From contig DDEN01000058.1 in assembly GCA_002336115.1 (NCBI GenBank), positions 1 to 10,263 on the forward strand: a stretch of 10,263 nucleotides of DNA, given 5' to 3'. Made by a program: the position numbers and the translations under genes. This document shows, piece after piece, positions 1 through 7,066 of this stretch. Position 1 is the first letter of the stretch, and each line of letters starts with the position of its first letter. The stretch is from Chitinophagaceae bacterium UBA1953 (lineage in GTDB: Bacteria > Bacteroidota > Bacteroidia > Chitinophagales > Chitinophagaceae). The notes below the pieces were generated by a model. It did not search any database and was not told where the DNA came from. It saw nothing but the letters and a program-made list of their open reading frames with translations.

Positions 1-426
1 GATAATTTTTACATTGGAAAGTTTTCACAAATTGAATGTGATGCAGAGATTGGTAATAATGTAATGTTCGCAAACCGTGTTGCCCTGGTTGGGCGATACG
101 ATCACAATTATTGCCAGGTGGGTGTTCCAACAAGACTTGCAAGCAAAATACGGGATATTGATTATTCCTGGAAGGGACTTGATGATAAAGTTATTATAGA
201 AGACGATGTGTGGGTAGGATATGGATCAATCATTTTGAGCGGGGTTAAAATTGGAATGGGGAGTATTATTGCAGCAGGATCAGTTGTAACGAAAGATATA
301 GAGCCATATTCAATATATGCCGGAGTTCCAGCAAAAAGAAGAAGTGACAGATTTGCAAATCAGGATGATTTATTGTCGCATATTGAAATCTACAGGGCAA
401 CCTACATGAATAAAAAATCAATTTAG
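1..426 (+). CDS. Hexapeptide-repeat (left-handed beta-helix) acyltransferase, 5' end outside window
   Basis: The reading frame is open from base 1 to the stop at 424-426 and gives 141 residues. The ATG at 64 is internal, because hexapeptide repeats (IGKFSQIE, AEIGNN) are already present upstream of it, so the true start lies left of the window. The protein shows I-G-x-x-x-x repeats, a loop with a candidate catalytic histidine (GRYDHN, His35 of the visible part), then VWVGYGSIILSGVKIG and the typical closing segment GSVVTKDIEPYSIYAGVPAK. This is the xenobiotic/maltose/WcaF-like acetyltransferase pattern, which uses acetyl-CoA and works as a trimer. Next to glycosyltransferases it probably acetylates a sugar hydroxyl or a nucleotide-sugar amine in the cytoplasm. 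The acceptor cannot be read from the sequence. The gap to the next gene is 49 bp, compatible with co-transcription. Confidence 0.9.
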   Translation, partial: DNFYIGKFSQIECDAEIGNNVMFANRVALVGRYDHNYCQVGVPTRLASKIRDIDYSWKGLDDKVIIEDDVWVGYGSIILSGVKIGMGSIIAAGSVVTKDIEPYSIYAGVPAKRRSDRFANQDDLLSHIEIYRATYMNKKSI

Positions 427-475
427 TTTTATTGCTCTTGGATCAAATTGATGGGTCTAAAATTCAACGAATAAT

Positions 476-1234
476 ATGTTTATTCCGGACATGAAGGAGA
501 TTACTGCTTTTGGTGTAAGAATTAATCCGCTTAGCATCAGTGAATTTGTTGAAATTATAGAAGGCGGAATAAAGAAGAATGTGCAGATTGTGCAAAGCGG
601 TGTTAACGCTTCTTCAATTGTAGAAATAAAACAAAATCATGAATTATTACAGGCATATAATAATTGTGATCTTATTAATATTGATGGGATGTCTTTGGTA
701 TGGGCTTTGCGAATTTTCGGATACAAGGTTCCATCTAGGGTTGCATGTCCTGACCTGGCAGATATGGTGTTAAAATTATCAGAACTGAACCACTTTAATG
801 TTTTCATGCTGGGTACCGGAAAGGAACAACTTCAATCTGCTGTTAAAAATATTATTAATAAATATCCAAACTTGAAAATTTCCGGTTTCCGTGATGGCTT
901 TTTTAAAGAGGATGAAGAACCTGGAATTGTTGAATTAATAAACACATCGAAACCTCATATACTTTTCTTAGGATTGCCCTCACCGAAAAAAGAATTCTTT
1001 GTCGAAAAGTATAAAACGCAGCTTAAAGTGAACTACATTTTAGGCGTTGGTGGGTATTTTGATATTCTGGCAGGCACCATAAAAAGAGCACCGGTTTGGA
1101 TGCAAAAGATTGGATTAGAGTGGTTTTACCGTTTTTTACAGGAGCCAAAGCGATTATTCAGGAGATATTTTGTTGGAAATATGATTTTCTTACGTTTAGT
1201 AATTCTTGAAAGAAAGTTTCATAACAAAATATAA
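476..1234 (+). CDS. WecG/TagA/CpsF family (GT26) glycosyltransferase
   Basis: The 252-residue protein matches the usual length of the GT26 family, which adds the second sugar (ManNAc, ManNAcA or a similar residue) to undecaprenyl-diphosphate-GlcNAc at the inner face of the cytoplasmic membrane. Visible signatures are the N-terminal VNASSIVEI segment, the NIDGMSLVWA motif with Asp70 (the DG aspartate thought to be the catalytic base in TagA), GFRDGFF, the LGLPSPKKEFF block, GVGGYFDILAG, and the basic aromatic C-terminal tail WFYRFLQEPKRLFRRY that is linked to membrane association. The ATG at 476 is chosen; an in-frame ATG at 491 is possible and would remove only five residues. The enzyme implies that the locus makes a polyprenol-linked glycan. 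Donor and acceptor are not determined by the sequence. Confidence 0.93.
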   Translation: MFIPDMKEITAFGVRINPLSISEFVEIIEGGIKKNVQIVQSGVNASSIVEIKQNHELLQAYNNCDLINIDGMSLVWALRIFGYKVPSRVACPDLADMVLKLSELNHFNVFMLGTGKEQLQSAVKNIINKYPNLKISGFRDGFFKEDEEPGIVELINTSKPHILFLGLPSPKKEFFVEKYKTQLKVNYILGVGGYFDILAGTIKRAPVWMQKIGLEWFYRFLQEPKRLFRRYFVGNMIFLRLVILERKFHNKI

Positions 1235-1557
1235 CGTAACATTTTTCAGAATAAGCCGGAACAAAAATATTTATAAATCGATAAATAATTTTCCATTAGA
1301 TAATACTAAGAAAAATTAATTCTTTTGGGACATTCGAAACTGCCAAAATCAGGCAACATGAAATTGAAAGAAATAGTCAGCATGATGTATGAGCTTGAAT
1401 TAAGAAGGTCAGTCCATGATGAATGAGAGCATTGTATGGTATTCGCTGCTGAGGCAAATTTTATTAAAATGCAGAGCGTCGCATTGATTATAAGTGGCTT
1501 ATAAATATTTTTAATCTGAATTCTGGTTCTGTAATTTCATGAAATCTAAACACCGAT
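1235..1557. other. 323-bp intergenic region without a credible gene
   Basis: No open frame of useful length or recognisable protein is present on either strand. The longest forward candidate from an ATG is a 22-codon frame at 1358-1426, with no family resemblance that I can see. The right-hand part holds a promoter-like pair (1484-1513), a 7-bp inverted repeat (1488-1504) and a 12-bp palindrome (1534-1545), all within 75 bp of the next gene. The left half (1235-1430) shows nothing I can name; it could be a decayed gene or a leader. Confidence 0.6.
1484..1513 (+). promoter_or_regulatory. Possible Bacteroidota-type promoter with inverted repeat in the spacer
   Basis: TTG at 1484-1486 is followed after 19 bases by TATTTTTA at 1506-1513. 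This fits the Bacteroidota -33 (TTTG) and -7 (TAnnTTTG) pattern with one mismatch in the -7 element and a reduced -33 element. The spacer contains the perfect inverted repeat TTATAAG-TGG-CTTATAA (1488-1504), a plausible place for a repressor or a weak hairpin. Transcription would begin near 1520, about 40 bases before the glycosyltransferase start at 1558. The DNA is very AT-rich, so a chance match is quite possible. Confidence 0.25.
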
Positions 1558-2685
1558 ATGCAGGATAAAACCCCAAATGTTTGTTGTATATTTAACCTGG
1601 CTCCACATTACCGGTCAGCTATTTATACGTTAATGGACAAAGAGCTGCATTGCGATTTCTACTTTGGTGATCAGGTAGAAACTCCTATTAAATTAATGGA
1701 TGTTGCAAGTCTGTCAGGCTATAAAAAGACTGTTAGAAATGTTAAAATATTTAATAACAGGTATACCTGGCAAAAAAATGTGGTTGGCCTCGTTTTCAAA
1801 AATTATAAACACTACATTTTAACCGGCGACCACAAGGTTTTATCAAATTTGGTTATTGCATTTTTTGCCTGGATTCTGAATAAAAAGGTTTACCTCTGGA
1901 TGCACGGACTTAAGTCGAAGGAAGAACTCTACTGGAAAGAAAAGCTTGAAATTTATCCTTTATATCATTTAGCCTATAAGTTTTTACTTTATGGTAATTA
2001 CTCCCGTAATATCATGATTAATAAAGGATTTGATGCAGATAAAATGCTTTGTATTTATAATTCTTTGGATTATGACGTACAGTTTAAAATTCGTCAAAAA
2101 CTAGTAAAATCAAATATTTATGCTGATTATTTTAAAAACGACAAGCCAGTTTTGATTTATGTAGGTAGAATTCAGAAAATTAAAAAAATAGATCTGATTT
2201 TAATTTCGATGTTAATCCTTAAACAGCGTGGGATCGACTGTAACCTGGTTATTGTTGGCGATAATTCAGATGATTTGGACCTTACCACTTTAATTCGGGA
2301 TGCAGGGTTGGAATCCAATGTGTGGATATACGGGCCCTGCTATAATGAAGAAATTACAGGCGAATTAATATACAATGCTGATGTTTGTGTATCGCCAGGA
2401 AATGTTGGATTAACTGCAATGCACTGTTTTGTGTATGGAACACCTGTTATTACTAATAATAATTTCGAAACTCAGATGCCTGAATTTGAAGTAATTGAAA
2501 AGGACTCGACAGGAGATTTCTTTGAACAAGGAAATGTTTGGGATCTGGCAAATAAAATTACAGGTTGGATTGGTTTAGATAATAAAAAAAGAGAAAACAT
2601 CCGATTAAAGGCATTTGAAATTATCGACAATAAATATAATCCAAACTATCAGATTAAGGTTTTGAAAACAGCGCTGAATGCATAA
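1558..2685 (+). CDS. GT-B fold glycosyltransferase (GT4-like, atypical active-site motif)
   Basis: The 375-residue protein has the two-domain layout of GT-B enzymes. The N-terminal half (about 1-190) begins CCIFNLAPHYRSAIY and has no signal peptide. The C-terminal half starts with KPVLIYVGRIQKIKKIDLI (the strand and loop that begin the donor-binding domain) and contains LVIVGD and the segment VSPGNVGLTAMHCFVYGTPVI. By alignment with the GT4 E-x7-E motif, the two glutamates are replaced by Gly281 and His289, while the following GTPVI is kept. I recall similar proteins with GLTAMH in Bacteroidota polysaccharide loci, so this is probably a functional subfamily rather than a broken gene. It should transfer a sugar from a nucleotide donor to the lipid-linked repeat unit in the cytoplasm. 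Sugar and linkage are unknown. Confidence 0.85.
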   Translation: MQDKTPNVCCIFNLAPHYRSAIYTLMDKELHCDFYFGDQVETPIKLMDVASLSGYKKTVRNVKIFNNRYTWQKNVVGLVFKNYKHYILTGDHKVLSNLVIAFFAWILNKKVYLWMHGLKSKEELYWKEKLEIYPLYHLAYKFLLYGNYSRNIMINKGFDADKMLCIYNSLDYDVQFKIRQKLVKSNIYADYFKNDKPVLIYVGRIQKIKKIDLILISMLILKQRGIDCNLVIVGDNSDDLDLTTLIRDAGLESNVWIYGPCYNEEITGELIYNADVCVSPGNVGLTAMHCFVYGTPVITNNNFETQMPEFEVIEKDSTGDFFEQGNVWDLANKITGWIGLDNKKRENIRLKAFEIIDNKYNPNYQIKVLKTALNA

Positions 2686-2688
2686 TCC

Positions 2689-2705
2689 ATCACCGAGGCG
2701 ATGAT
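2689..2705 (+). terminator. Short hairpin after the glycosyltransferase stop, weak terminator candidate
   Basis: ATCACCG pairs with CGATGAT around an AGG loop, with one A-C mismatch, starting three bases after the stop codon at 2683-2685. Only TTTAT follows, so there is no proper U-tract. It could slow or process the transcript, but it is a poor intrinsic terminator. Confidence 0.15.
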
Positions 2706-2831
2706 TTATAAATTATTGTATCAGAAACATTTAATTGAGGGGAAAGGCAAACTTTTTAGTAAATCTTCATAAATCAATCTCAATCTTTTGACTCTTTCTC
2801 ATTTATTCAAAAATTTACTCACTTCAAAAAA

Positions 2832-3926
2832 ATGAAAATATTATTCTTTACTTGTGGCCTTGGACCTGGTGGTAAGGAGCGCAGGTTAATGGAATTGATG
2901 AAGGAACTTAAAAATCATCCGGAAATCGAGTTTGAATTGGTTCTTATGAGTACTGATATTCATTATAAAGAAGTGTTAGATTTGGATATAAAGATTCATT
3001 ATTTAATAAGAAATACCAAGAAAGATCTGACTGCCTTTTATAAGTTTTATAAAATATGTAAATCGTTCAATCCGGATATAGTGCATTGCTGGGATAGTAT
3101 GACAGCTGTTTATTCAGCTTTTACCTGTAAGCTACTGAGAATAAAATTAATAAATGGAATGATAACAGATGCCCAAAAACCGGGTAGTTTATTTTCTTCC
3201 AACAAAATCAGGTCAATTATAACATTTCCTTTATCCGATATAATAGTAAGTAACTCTCAAGCTGGTGTTTACGCTTATGCAGCTCCTCGTCTAAAGAGCA
3301 GAGTTATATTTAATGGATTTAACTTCAACAGAACTCTGAATCTTATTCCTCAGGAACAGGTCCGAAATGATTTAAATATTACAACCCGATTTGTAGTGGG
3401 CATGGTAGCTTCTTTCAGTGTGTATAAGGACTACAAAACGTATTATGAGTCAGCACAGATACTATTAGATCGGGGACATGATATAACATTTCTTGCTATC
3501 GGAAATGAAACTGATTCCTTCCAATCAAGAAGCCTGATTAAGGATGAGTTTATTCGAGATTTCAGATTATTAGGTAAGATGTCGGGGATTGAGTCACTTA
3601 TTAATGTGATGGATGTTTGTGTGCTTGCTACTTATACTGAAGGCATATCGAATTCAATTATGGAATATATGGCCATGGCGAAACCAGTCGTTGCTACTGA
3701 CGGAGGTGGTACTAAGGAACTTGTAATTCAAAATGAGACCGGATTCCTGGTTCAGCCATCAACCCCCCTGGAAATCGGAAATTGTGTTGAGCAATTATTG
3801 AATAACCAGGCATTGCGACACAAAATGGGAATGTCAGGGCAGAAACGGATACATGAAGTATTTTCAATTGAAAGTATGATTCATAATTTTATGAACCTTT
3901 ACTTTTCATTGGTAAAAAAGAGATAA
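2832..3926 (+). CDS. Glycosyltransferase family 4 protein
   Basis: The 364-residue protein is a standard GT4 retaining glycosyltransferase with a GT-B fold. The N terminus carries the glycine-rich acceptor-side loop GLGPGGKERRL (residues 9-19). The donor domain starts near VVGMVASFSVYKDY and contains the complete E-x7-E motif in TEGISNSIMEYM (Glu270 and Glu278), followed by AKPVVATDGGGTKELV and ETGFLV. The start is the ATG at 2832, preceded by an A-rich leader (CTTCAAAAAA) typical of Bacteroidota and without a Shine-Dalgarno site. The gene lies 146 bp after the preceding glycosyltransferase and probably acts on the same glycan in the cytoplasm. Unlike its upstream neighbour, it keeps both motif glutamates. 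The donor and acceptor sugars cannot be deduced. Confidence 0.93.
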   Translation: MKILFFTCGLGPGGKERRLMELMKELKNHPEIEFELVLMSTDIHYKEVLDLDIKIHYLIRNTKKDLTAFYKFYKICKSFNPDIVHCWDSMTAVYSAFTCKLLRIKLINGMITDAQKPGSLFSSNKIRSIITFPLSDIIVSNSQAGVYAYAAPRLKSRVIFNGFNFNRTLNLIPQEQVRNDLNITTRFVVGMVASFSVYKDYKTYYESAQILLDRGHDITFLAIGNETDSFQSRSLIKDEFIRDFRLLGKMSGIESLINVMDVCVLATYTEGISNSIMEYMAMAKPVVATDGGGTKELVIQNETGFLVQPSTPLEIGNCVEQLLNNQALRHKMGMSGQKRIHEVFSIESMIHNFMNLYFSLVKKR

Positions 3927-3932
3927 TTTTAG

Positions 3933-3948
3933 GATCTGAGAACAGATC
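3933..3948. repeat. Perfect 6-bp inverted repeat after the GT4 gene
   Basis: GATCTG at 3933-3938 and CAGATC at 3943-3948 are perfect inverted copies separated by AGAA, seven bases after the stop codon. The transcript could form a 6-bp stem with a tetraloop. There is no T-run after it, so the terminator reading is weak. Confidence 0.3.
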
Positions 3949-4194
3949 ATAGAAATGAAAGAAAAGGCTTATCATTCATTCAGCATGTATACGTTAAAAA
4001 GTTCTTTAATTATCGTTTTTTAATGATCATTGGATTTCTGTCATTATTAAATGACTGATTTTTTGCAGAATAAACCACATCCGGATAAAGAAATAGTCGT
4101 TAAAATCAGTGAGATACAGGAAAAATTGTACATGAAGGTTGTGTGAATTTTTAAAGTTAAAGTGTAACAATAAAACGTTAAACAAATTGTGCTT

Positions 4195-4443
4195 ATGGAA
4201 ATTAATGAAATAATCGCTCAAATTAATGAAATCTTTATTGATTTATTTAATGATAAAAACATACATCTGAATGAAAATAGCGACACTTCGACAGTTGAAG
4301 CCTGGGATTCATTAAATCACATTCAGGTTATAACTTCGGTTGAAAAACATTTTGGTATTCGGTTCGACTTAAATGATCTTTTAAACTTTCAGAATATTGG
4401 TGATCTTTGTAGAGGCGTTCAGAGCAAATTAAATAATAATTAG
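4195..4443 (+). CDS. Acyl carrier protein
   Basis: The 82-residue acidic protein has the length and four-helix layout of acyl carrier proteins. The phosphopantetheine attachment serine is Ser39 in AWDSLNHIQV, the D-S-L motif at the start of helix II, followed by VEKHFGIRFDLNDLLNF. The ATG at 4195 is preferred; the frame can be extended to a GTG at 4189, but that adds only two residues and gives MLM. The gene follows a 268-bp gap and is 65 bp ahead of an MBOAT gene. Such stand-alone carriers in glycan clusters usually hold an acyl group for a dedicated transferase rather than serve general fatty acid synthesis. The adenylate-forming enzyme at 8074-9537 is the natural candidate to load it. It would need a phosphopantetheinyl transferase encoded elsewhere. 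Confidence 0.93.
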   Translation: MEINEIIAQINEIFIDLFNDKNIHLNENSDTSTVEAWDSLNHIQVITSVEKHFGIRFDLNDLLNFQNIGDLCRGVQSKLNNN

Positions 4444-4444
4444 T

Positions 4445-4500
4445 GTTTGAATTGCAACTATCCGGTTTTTGAATTGTTCATATTCTGGTTTTTTTAATTG
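4445..4500. repeat. Three imperfect GTTTGAATTG-like direct repeats between carrier and MBOAT genes
   Basis: GTTTGAATTG (4445-4454), GGTTTTTGAATTG (4464-4476) and GGTTTTTTTAATTG (4487-4500) are degenerate copies whose AATTG cores are 22 and 24 bases apart, about two DNA helical turns. They fill most of the 65-bp gap. They could be a protein-binding array or simply low-complexity AT-rich sequence. Confidence 0.3.
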
Positions 4501-4508
4501 GTAGGCAG

Positions 4509-5936
4509 ATGATATCTACATCAATACCTTATTTCATTTTTACGGCTATAACTCTTTTAGTATTTTACATTTCGCCTGTAAAATTCAGAACTGCTGTTCT
4601 TGTTTTAGCCAGCTTGTTTTTCTACATGTATGTTAAGCCTTCGTATGGGTTGCTGATCCTATCTTTGATTTCTTGCAACTATTATCTTGGGCGAAAAATT
4701 GGAGATATAAGTGACAAAAAGTTTAAAAAGAACTTGATGCACTTTAGCCTGTTCATCAACTTGGGAATCCTAGTTTATTTTAAATACTGGGAATTTATTC
4801 TTGATAATACATTGTTAATTTTCAATGCGAACGATCTCTTTAATAGCCTCATATTAAAAGAGATAATTCTGCCCATTGGCCTTTCTTACTATATTTTTCA
4901 ACTTATTGGCTATATACTCGATATTTATCGCGGATCAGTTAAGCCGGAGAAAAACTTTCCAAAATTCAGCTTATTTATTCTGTTTTTCCCGAAGCTATTT
5001 GTTGGCCCTATTGAGCGAGCTAAAAGGATGTTGCCTCAATTGGAATTTGATAAGGGATTCCAAAAAGATAATTTTGTTGAGGGTGGAAGATATATTGCCT
5101 GGGGGCTTTTTAAGAAACTAGTGGTTGCAGATCGCATTGCAATTTATGTGGATACTGTTTATTCCAATATGTCACATCATAACAGTACTACTTTTTATTT
5201 TGCTACCTTGTTATATCCATTCCAGGTTTATGCTGATTTTTCAGGATACACGGATATTGCCATTGGTACAGCTAAGTTGTTTGGTATTGACCTGATGGAT
5301 AATTTCAGGCGTCCCTTGTTAGCCAGAAATGTTTCTGATTTCTGGCGTCGATGGCATATCTCTCTCTCTTCCTGGGTTAATGACTATATTTATAATCCTA
5401 TTGTTTACAAAAGACGCGACTGGGGGAATTGGGGTGTTGCATTTGCTTTATTGATAAGTTTTGTTGTTATCGGAGTTTGGCATGGTGCTTCCTGGAATTT
5501 TGTATTCTTTGGTATCCTTCAGGCTACTGCACTTATATATGAAGTAGTAACGAGAAACCTGAGAAAAACGTTATCGAAAAGCATGCCCGGCAACTTGTAC
5601 AACAGTATAAGTATTGTATTTACATTCTTGTTTTTTGCATTTTCATTAATTGTTTTCAGAACTACAGATTGGGGCAATGCTTCAACTATGGTTAACGTAA
5701 TTAAGTCTGGAAGTGGGAAGCTATTCATTGATCAACCTTCAACAATATTAAATATATCTATTGGAATCATAGTAATTATGTTAGTTGATATTGTTCGTGA
5801 ATACAAGTTATGGAGCAATGTGCTGATGGATGAAAAAAAATGGATGCTTCATCATATAGGTTATGCGCTGGTTATAATATATATACTTATGGCAGGAGTT
5901 TTTGATGGTGGACAATTTATATACTTTGCATTTTAA
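4509..5936 (+). CDS. MBOAT family O-acyltransferase (AlgI/DltB type)
   Basis: The 475-residue polytopic membrane protein has about eleven hydrophobic segments and is close to the usual AlgI length. Family blocks seen in order are LPIGLSYYIFQLIGYILDIYRG, FFPKLFVGPIER, QVYADFSGYTDIAIG (Asp243), NVSDFWRRWHISLSSW (His283) and GVWHGASWNF, where His325 is the invariant MBOAT histidine. These proteins move an acyl group from a cytoplasmic thioester through a membrane channel to an acceptor at the outer face, as in alginate O-acetylation (AlgI) or D-alanylation (DltB). It is flanked by a carrier protein upstream and an SGNH protein 12 bp downstream, the usual partner. Whether the donor is acetyl-CoA or the neighbouring carrier is not settled; the carrier makes the DltB-like reading attractive. 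The ATG at 4509 follows GGTAGGCAG. Confidence 0.95.
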   Translation: MISTSIPYFIFTAITLLVFYISPVKFRTAVLVLASLFFYMYVKPSYGLLILSLISCNYYLGRKIGDISDKKFKKNLMHFSLFINLGILVYFKYWEFILDNTLLIFNANDLFNSLILKEIILPIGLSYYIFQLIGYILDIYRGSVKPEKNFPKFSLFILFFPKLFVGPIERAKRMLPQLEFDKGFQKDNFVEGGRYIAWGLFKKLVVADRIAIYVDTVYSNMSHHNSTTFYFATLLYPFQVYADFSGYTDIAIGTAKLFGIDLMDNFRRPLLARNVSDFWRRWHISLSSWVNDYIYNPIVYKRRDWGNWGVAFALLISFVVIGVWHGASWNFVFFGILQATALIYEVVTRNLRKTLSKSMPGNLYNSISIVFTFLFFAFSLIVFRTTDWGNASTMVNVIKSGSGKLFIDQPSTILNISIGIIVIMLVDIVREYKLWSNVLMDEKKWMLHHIGYALVIIYILMAGVFDGGQFIYFAF

Positions 5937-5948
5937 AAAATAGGTAGG

Positions 5949-6944
5949 ATGAAAAATGCCTTTATAAGTAATATCTGGAAAAACTCCTCTCTGAATTTTA
6001 TATCAAAAATTTTGATATTTATTGCTATTGTATTTGTCCTTGATATTTGTGTAGGAAGCTGTTTGCGGTATTTCTATTTCAGGCAGCAAAATGGATTTCT
6101 ATTCCGGACTACTTTTGCTATTGAAAAGACAAGAGCTGATCTGCTGATATTTGGCTCATCAAAAGCCAATCATCAATATTCGCCAGAGATTTTTGGGAAT
6201 AAAATGGGCTTATCATATTATAATGCTGGAAGAGATGGGTGCTCAATTTTTTATCATTATGCAGTACTTAGGTCGGTACTTAAAAGGTATACCCCAAAAG
6301 TAATTATTCTCGATATCAGTCGCGACTTCGAGAAAAAACAGGATAGTTACGACAGGATTTCGATTTTACTGCCCTATTACAAAGATCATCCCGAAATGAG
6401 GGCTATTATTGAAATGAAAAGCCCTTATGAGAAATTCAAATTGGTTTCCAAAATTTATCCATTTAATTCCTTACTGTTTTCCATTTTTGCCGGGAATTCA
6501 GATCTGAATAAAAACCGTTATACTGATAATGGGGGGTATGTTCCATTGACAAAAATCTGGACCGGTAAACTCAGTGTAATTAATGAACCCATAAATTATA
6601 AGCTTGATAGTACTAAAATATTGATCTATGAGTCCTTTATTGAAGATTGTTTGAAAGCGGGAGTCAGGCTATTTGTGGTAAGTTCGCCTGATTTTGTGAA
6701 ATATAATTACCAGGAGAAATCAAATATTGTTGCCGAACAGTTTGCAAAAAAACACAACATCAAATTTCTAAACTATTCAAACAATTCAGTGTTCCTTAAT
6801 AATTCAAAATATTTTGCCGATGGATCTCATTTAAATGATTATGGCGCCAAAATATTTTCCAGACTTATTGTAAACGACATTGAAAAAGATTCAACCATCA
6901 ATAATGCGAAAAACAATGATGATGGGCTCATTGAAGGTGAATAA
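5949..6944 (+). CDS. Membrane-anchored SGNH-fold protein, MBOAT partner
   Basis: The 331-residue protein has one N-terminal transmembrane segment (about residues 18-39) that should anchor it with the main domain in the periplasm. The domain has SGNH/GDSL-like features: ADLLIFGSSKANH with the nucleophile candidate Ser71, NAGRDG (92-97) as block II, and DGSHLNDYG near the end with Asp291 and His294 as the other triad members. It begins 12 bp after the MBOAT stop, so the two are almost certainly co-translated. Related MBOAT-SGNH pairs (AlgI with AlgJ/AlgX, DltB with DltD, PatA with PatB) place acyl groups on extracellular polymers. The SGNH member either takes the group from the MBOAT protein or removes it. 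It has no clear name of its own. The ATG at 5949 is right behind TAGGTAGG. Confidence 0.85.
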   Translation: MKNAFISNIWKNSSLNFISKILIFIAIVFVLDICVGSCLRYFYFRQQNGFLFRTTFAIEKTRADLLIFGSSKANHQYSPEIFGNKMGLSYYNAGRDGCSIFYHYAVLRSVLKRYTPKVIILDISRDFEKKQDSYDRISILLPYYKDHPEMRAIIEMKSPYEKFKLVSKIYPFNSLLFSIFAGNSDLNKNRYTDNGGYVPLTKIWTGKLSVINEPINYKLDSTKILIYESFIEDCLKAGVRLFVVSSPDFVKYNYQEKSNIVAEQFAKKHNIKFLNYSNNSVFLNNSKYFADGSHLNDYGAKIFSRLIVNDIEKDSTINNAKNNDDGLIEGE

Positions 6945-7066
6945 GATGCAATCATTTCTCTTTGACTAATCAAATGTCTTCAATATCTGTCAATATTTAA
7001 TTTATTGGAGATGTTCATTTTGTAAAAAAAAGCCAGCTTTATAGAGATAAATTAAAACATAAAATC
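6945..7066. other. 122-bp intergenic region before the NadE-like gene
   Basis: No reading frame or strong hairpin is seen. TTTG (6961-6964) followed after 19 bases by TATCTGTC (6984-6991) is a poor match to the Bacteroidota promoter, and TCATTTTG (7015-7022) is a good -7-like match without a -33 partner. A promoter here is possible because the gap separates the MBOAT/SGNH pair from the next two genes, but the sequence does not prove it. Confidence 0.3.

Noticed and set aside
64..426. ATG at 64 as the start of the first acyltransferase
   Set aside because: The same frame is open back to base 1 and encodes hexapeptide-repeat sequence upstream, so the ATG is an internal methionine.
1358..1426. 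22-codon frame in the 323-bp gap
   Set aside because: Too short, with no family resemblance; another 22-codon frame occurs by chance at 3955-4023.
4189..4194. GTG at 4189 as the start of the acyl carrier protein
   Set aside because: It adds only two residues ahead of an ATG at 4195 that fits the usual carrier length.
4027..4221. Minus-strand open frame of 64 codons over the gap before the carrier gene
   Set aside because: It is rich in Phe, His and Asn as expected from reversed AT-rich DNA, resembles no family, and overlaps the carrier start.
4876..5121. Second plus-strand frame inside the MBOAT gene
   Set aside because: It lies wholly within a gene with strong family motifs in the other frame.
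5519..5728. Minus-strand frame inside the MBOAT gene
   Set aside because: It is antisense to well-supported coding sequence and has no recognisable domain.
7026..7036. AAAG-CCAG-CTTT as a terminator before the NadE-like gene
   Set aside because: The stem is only four base pairs and no T-run follows.
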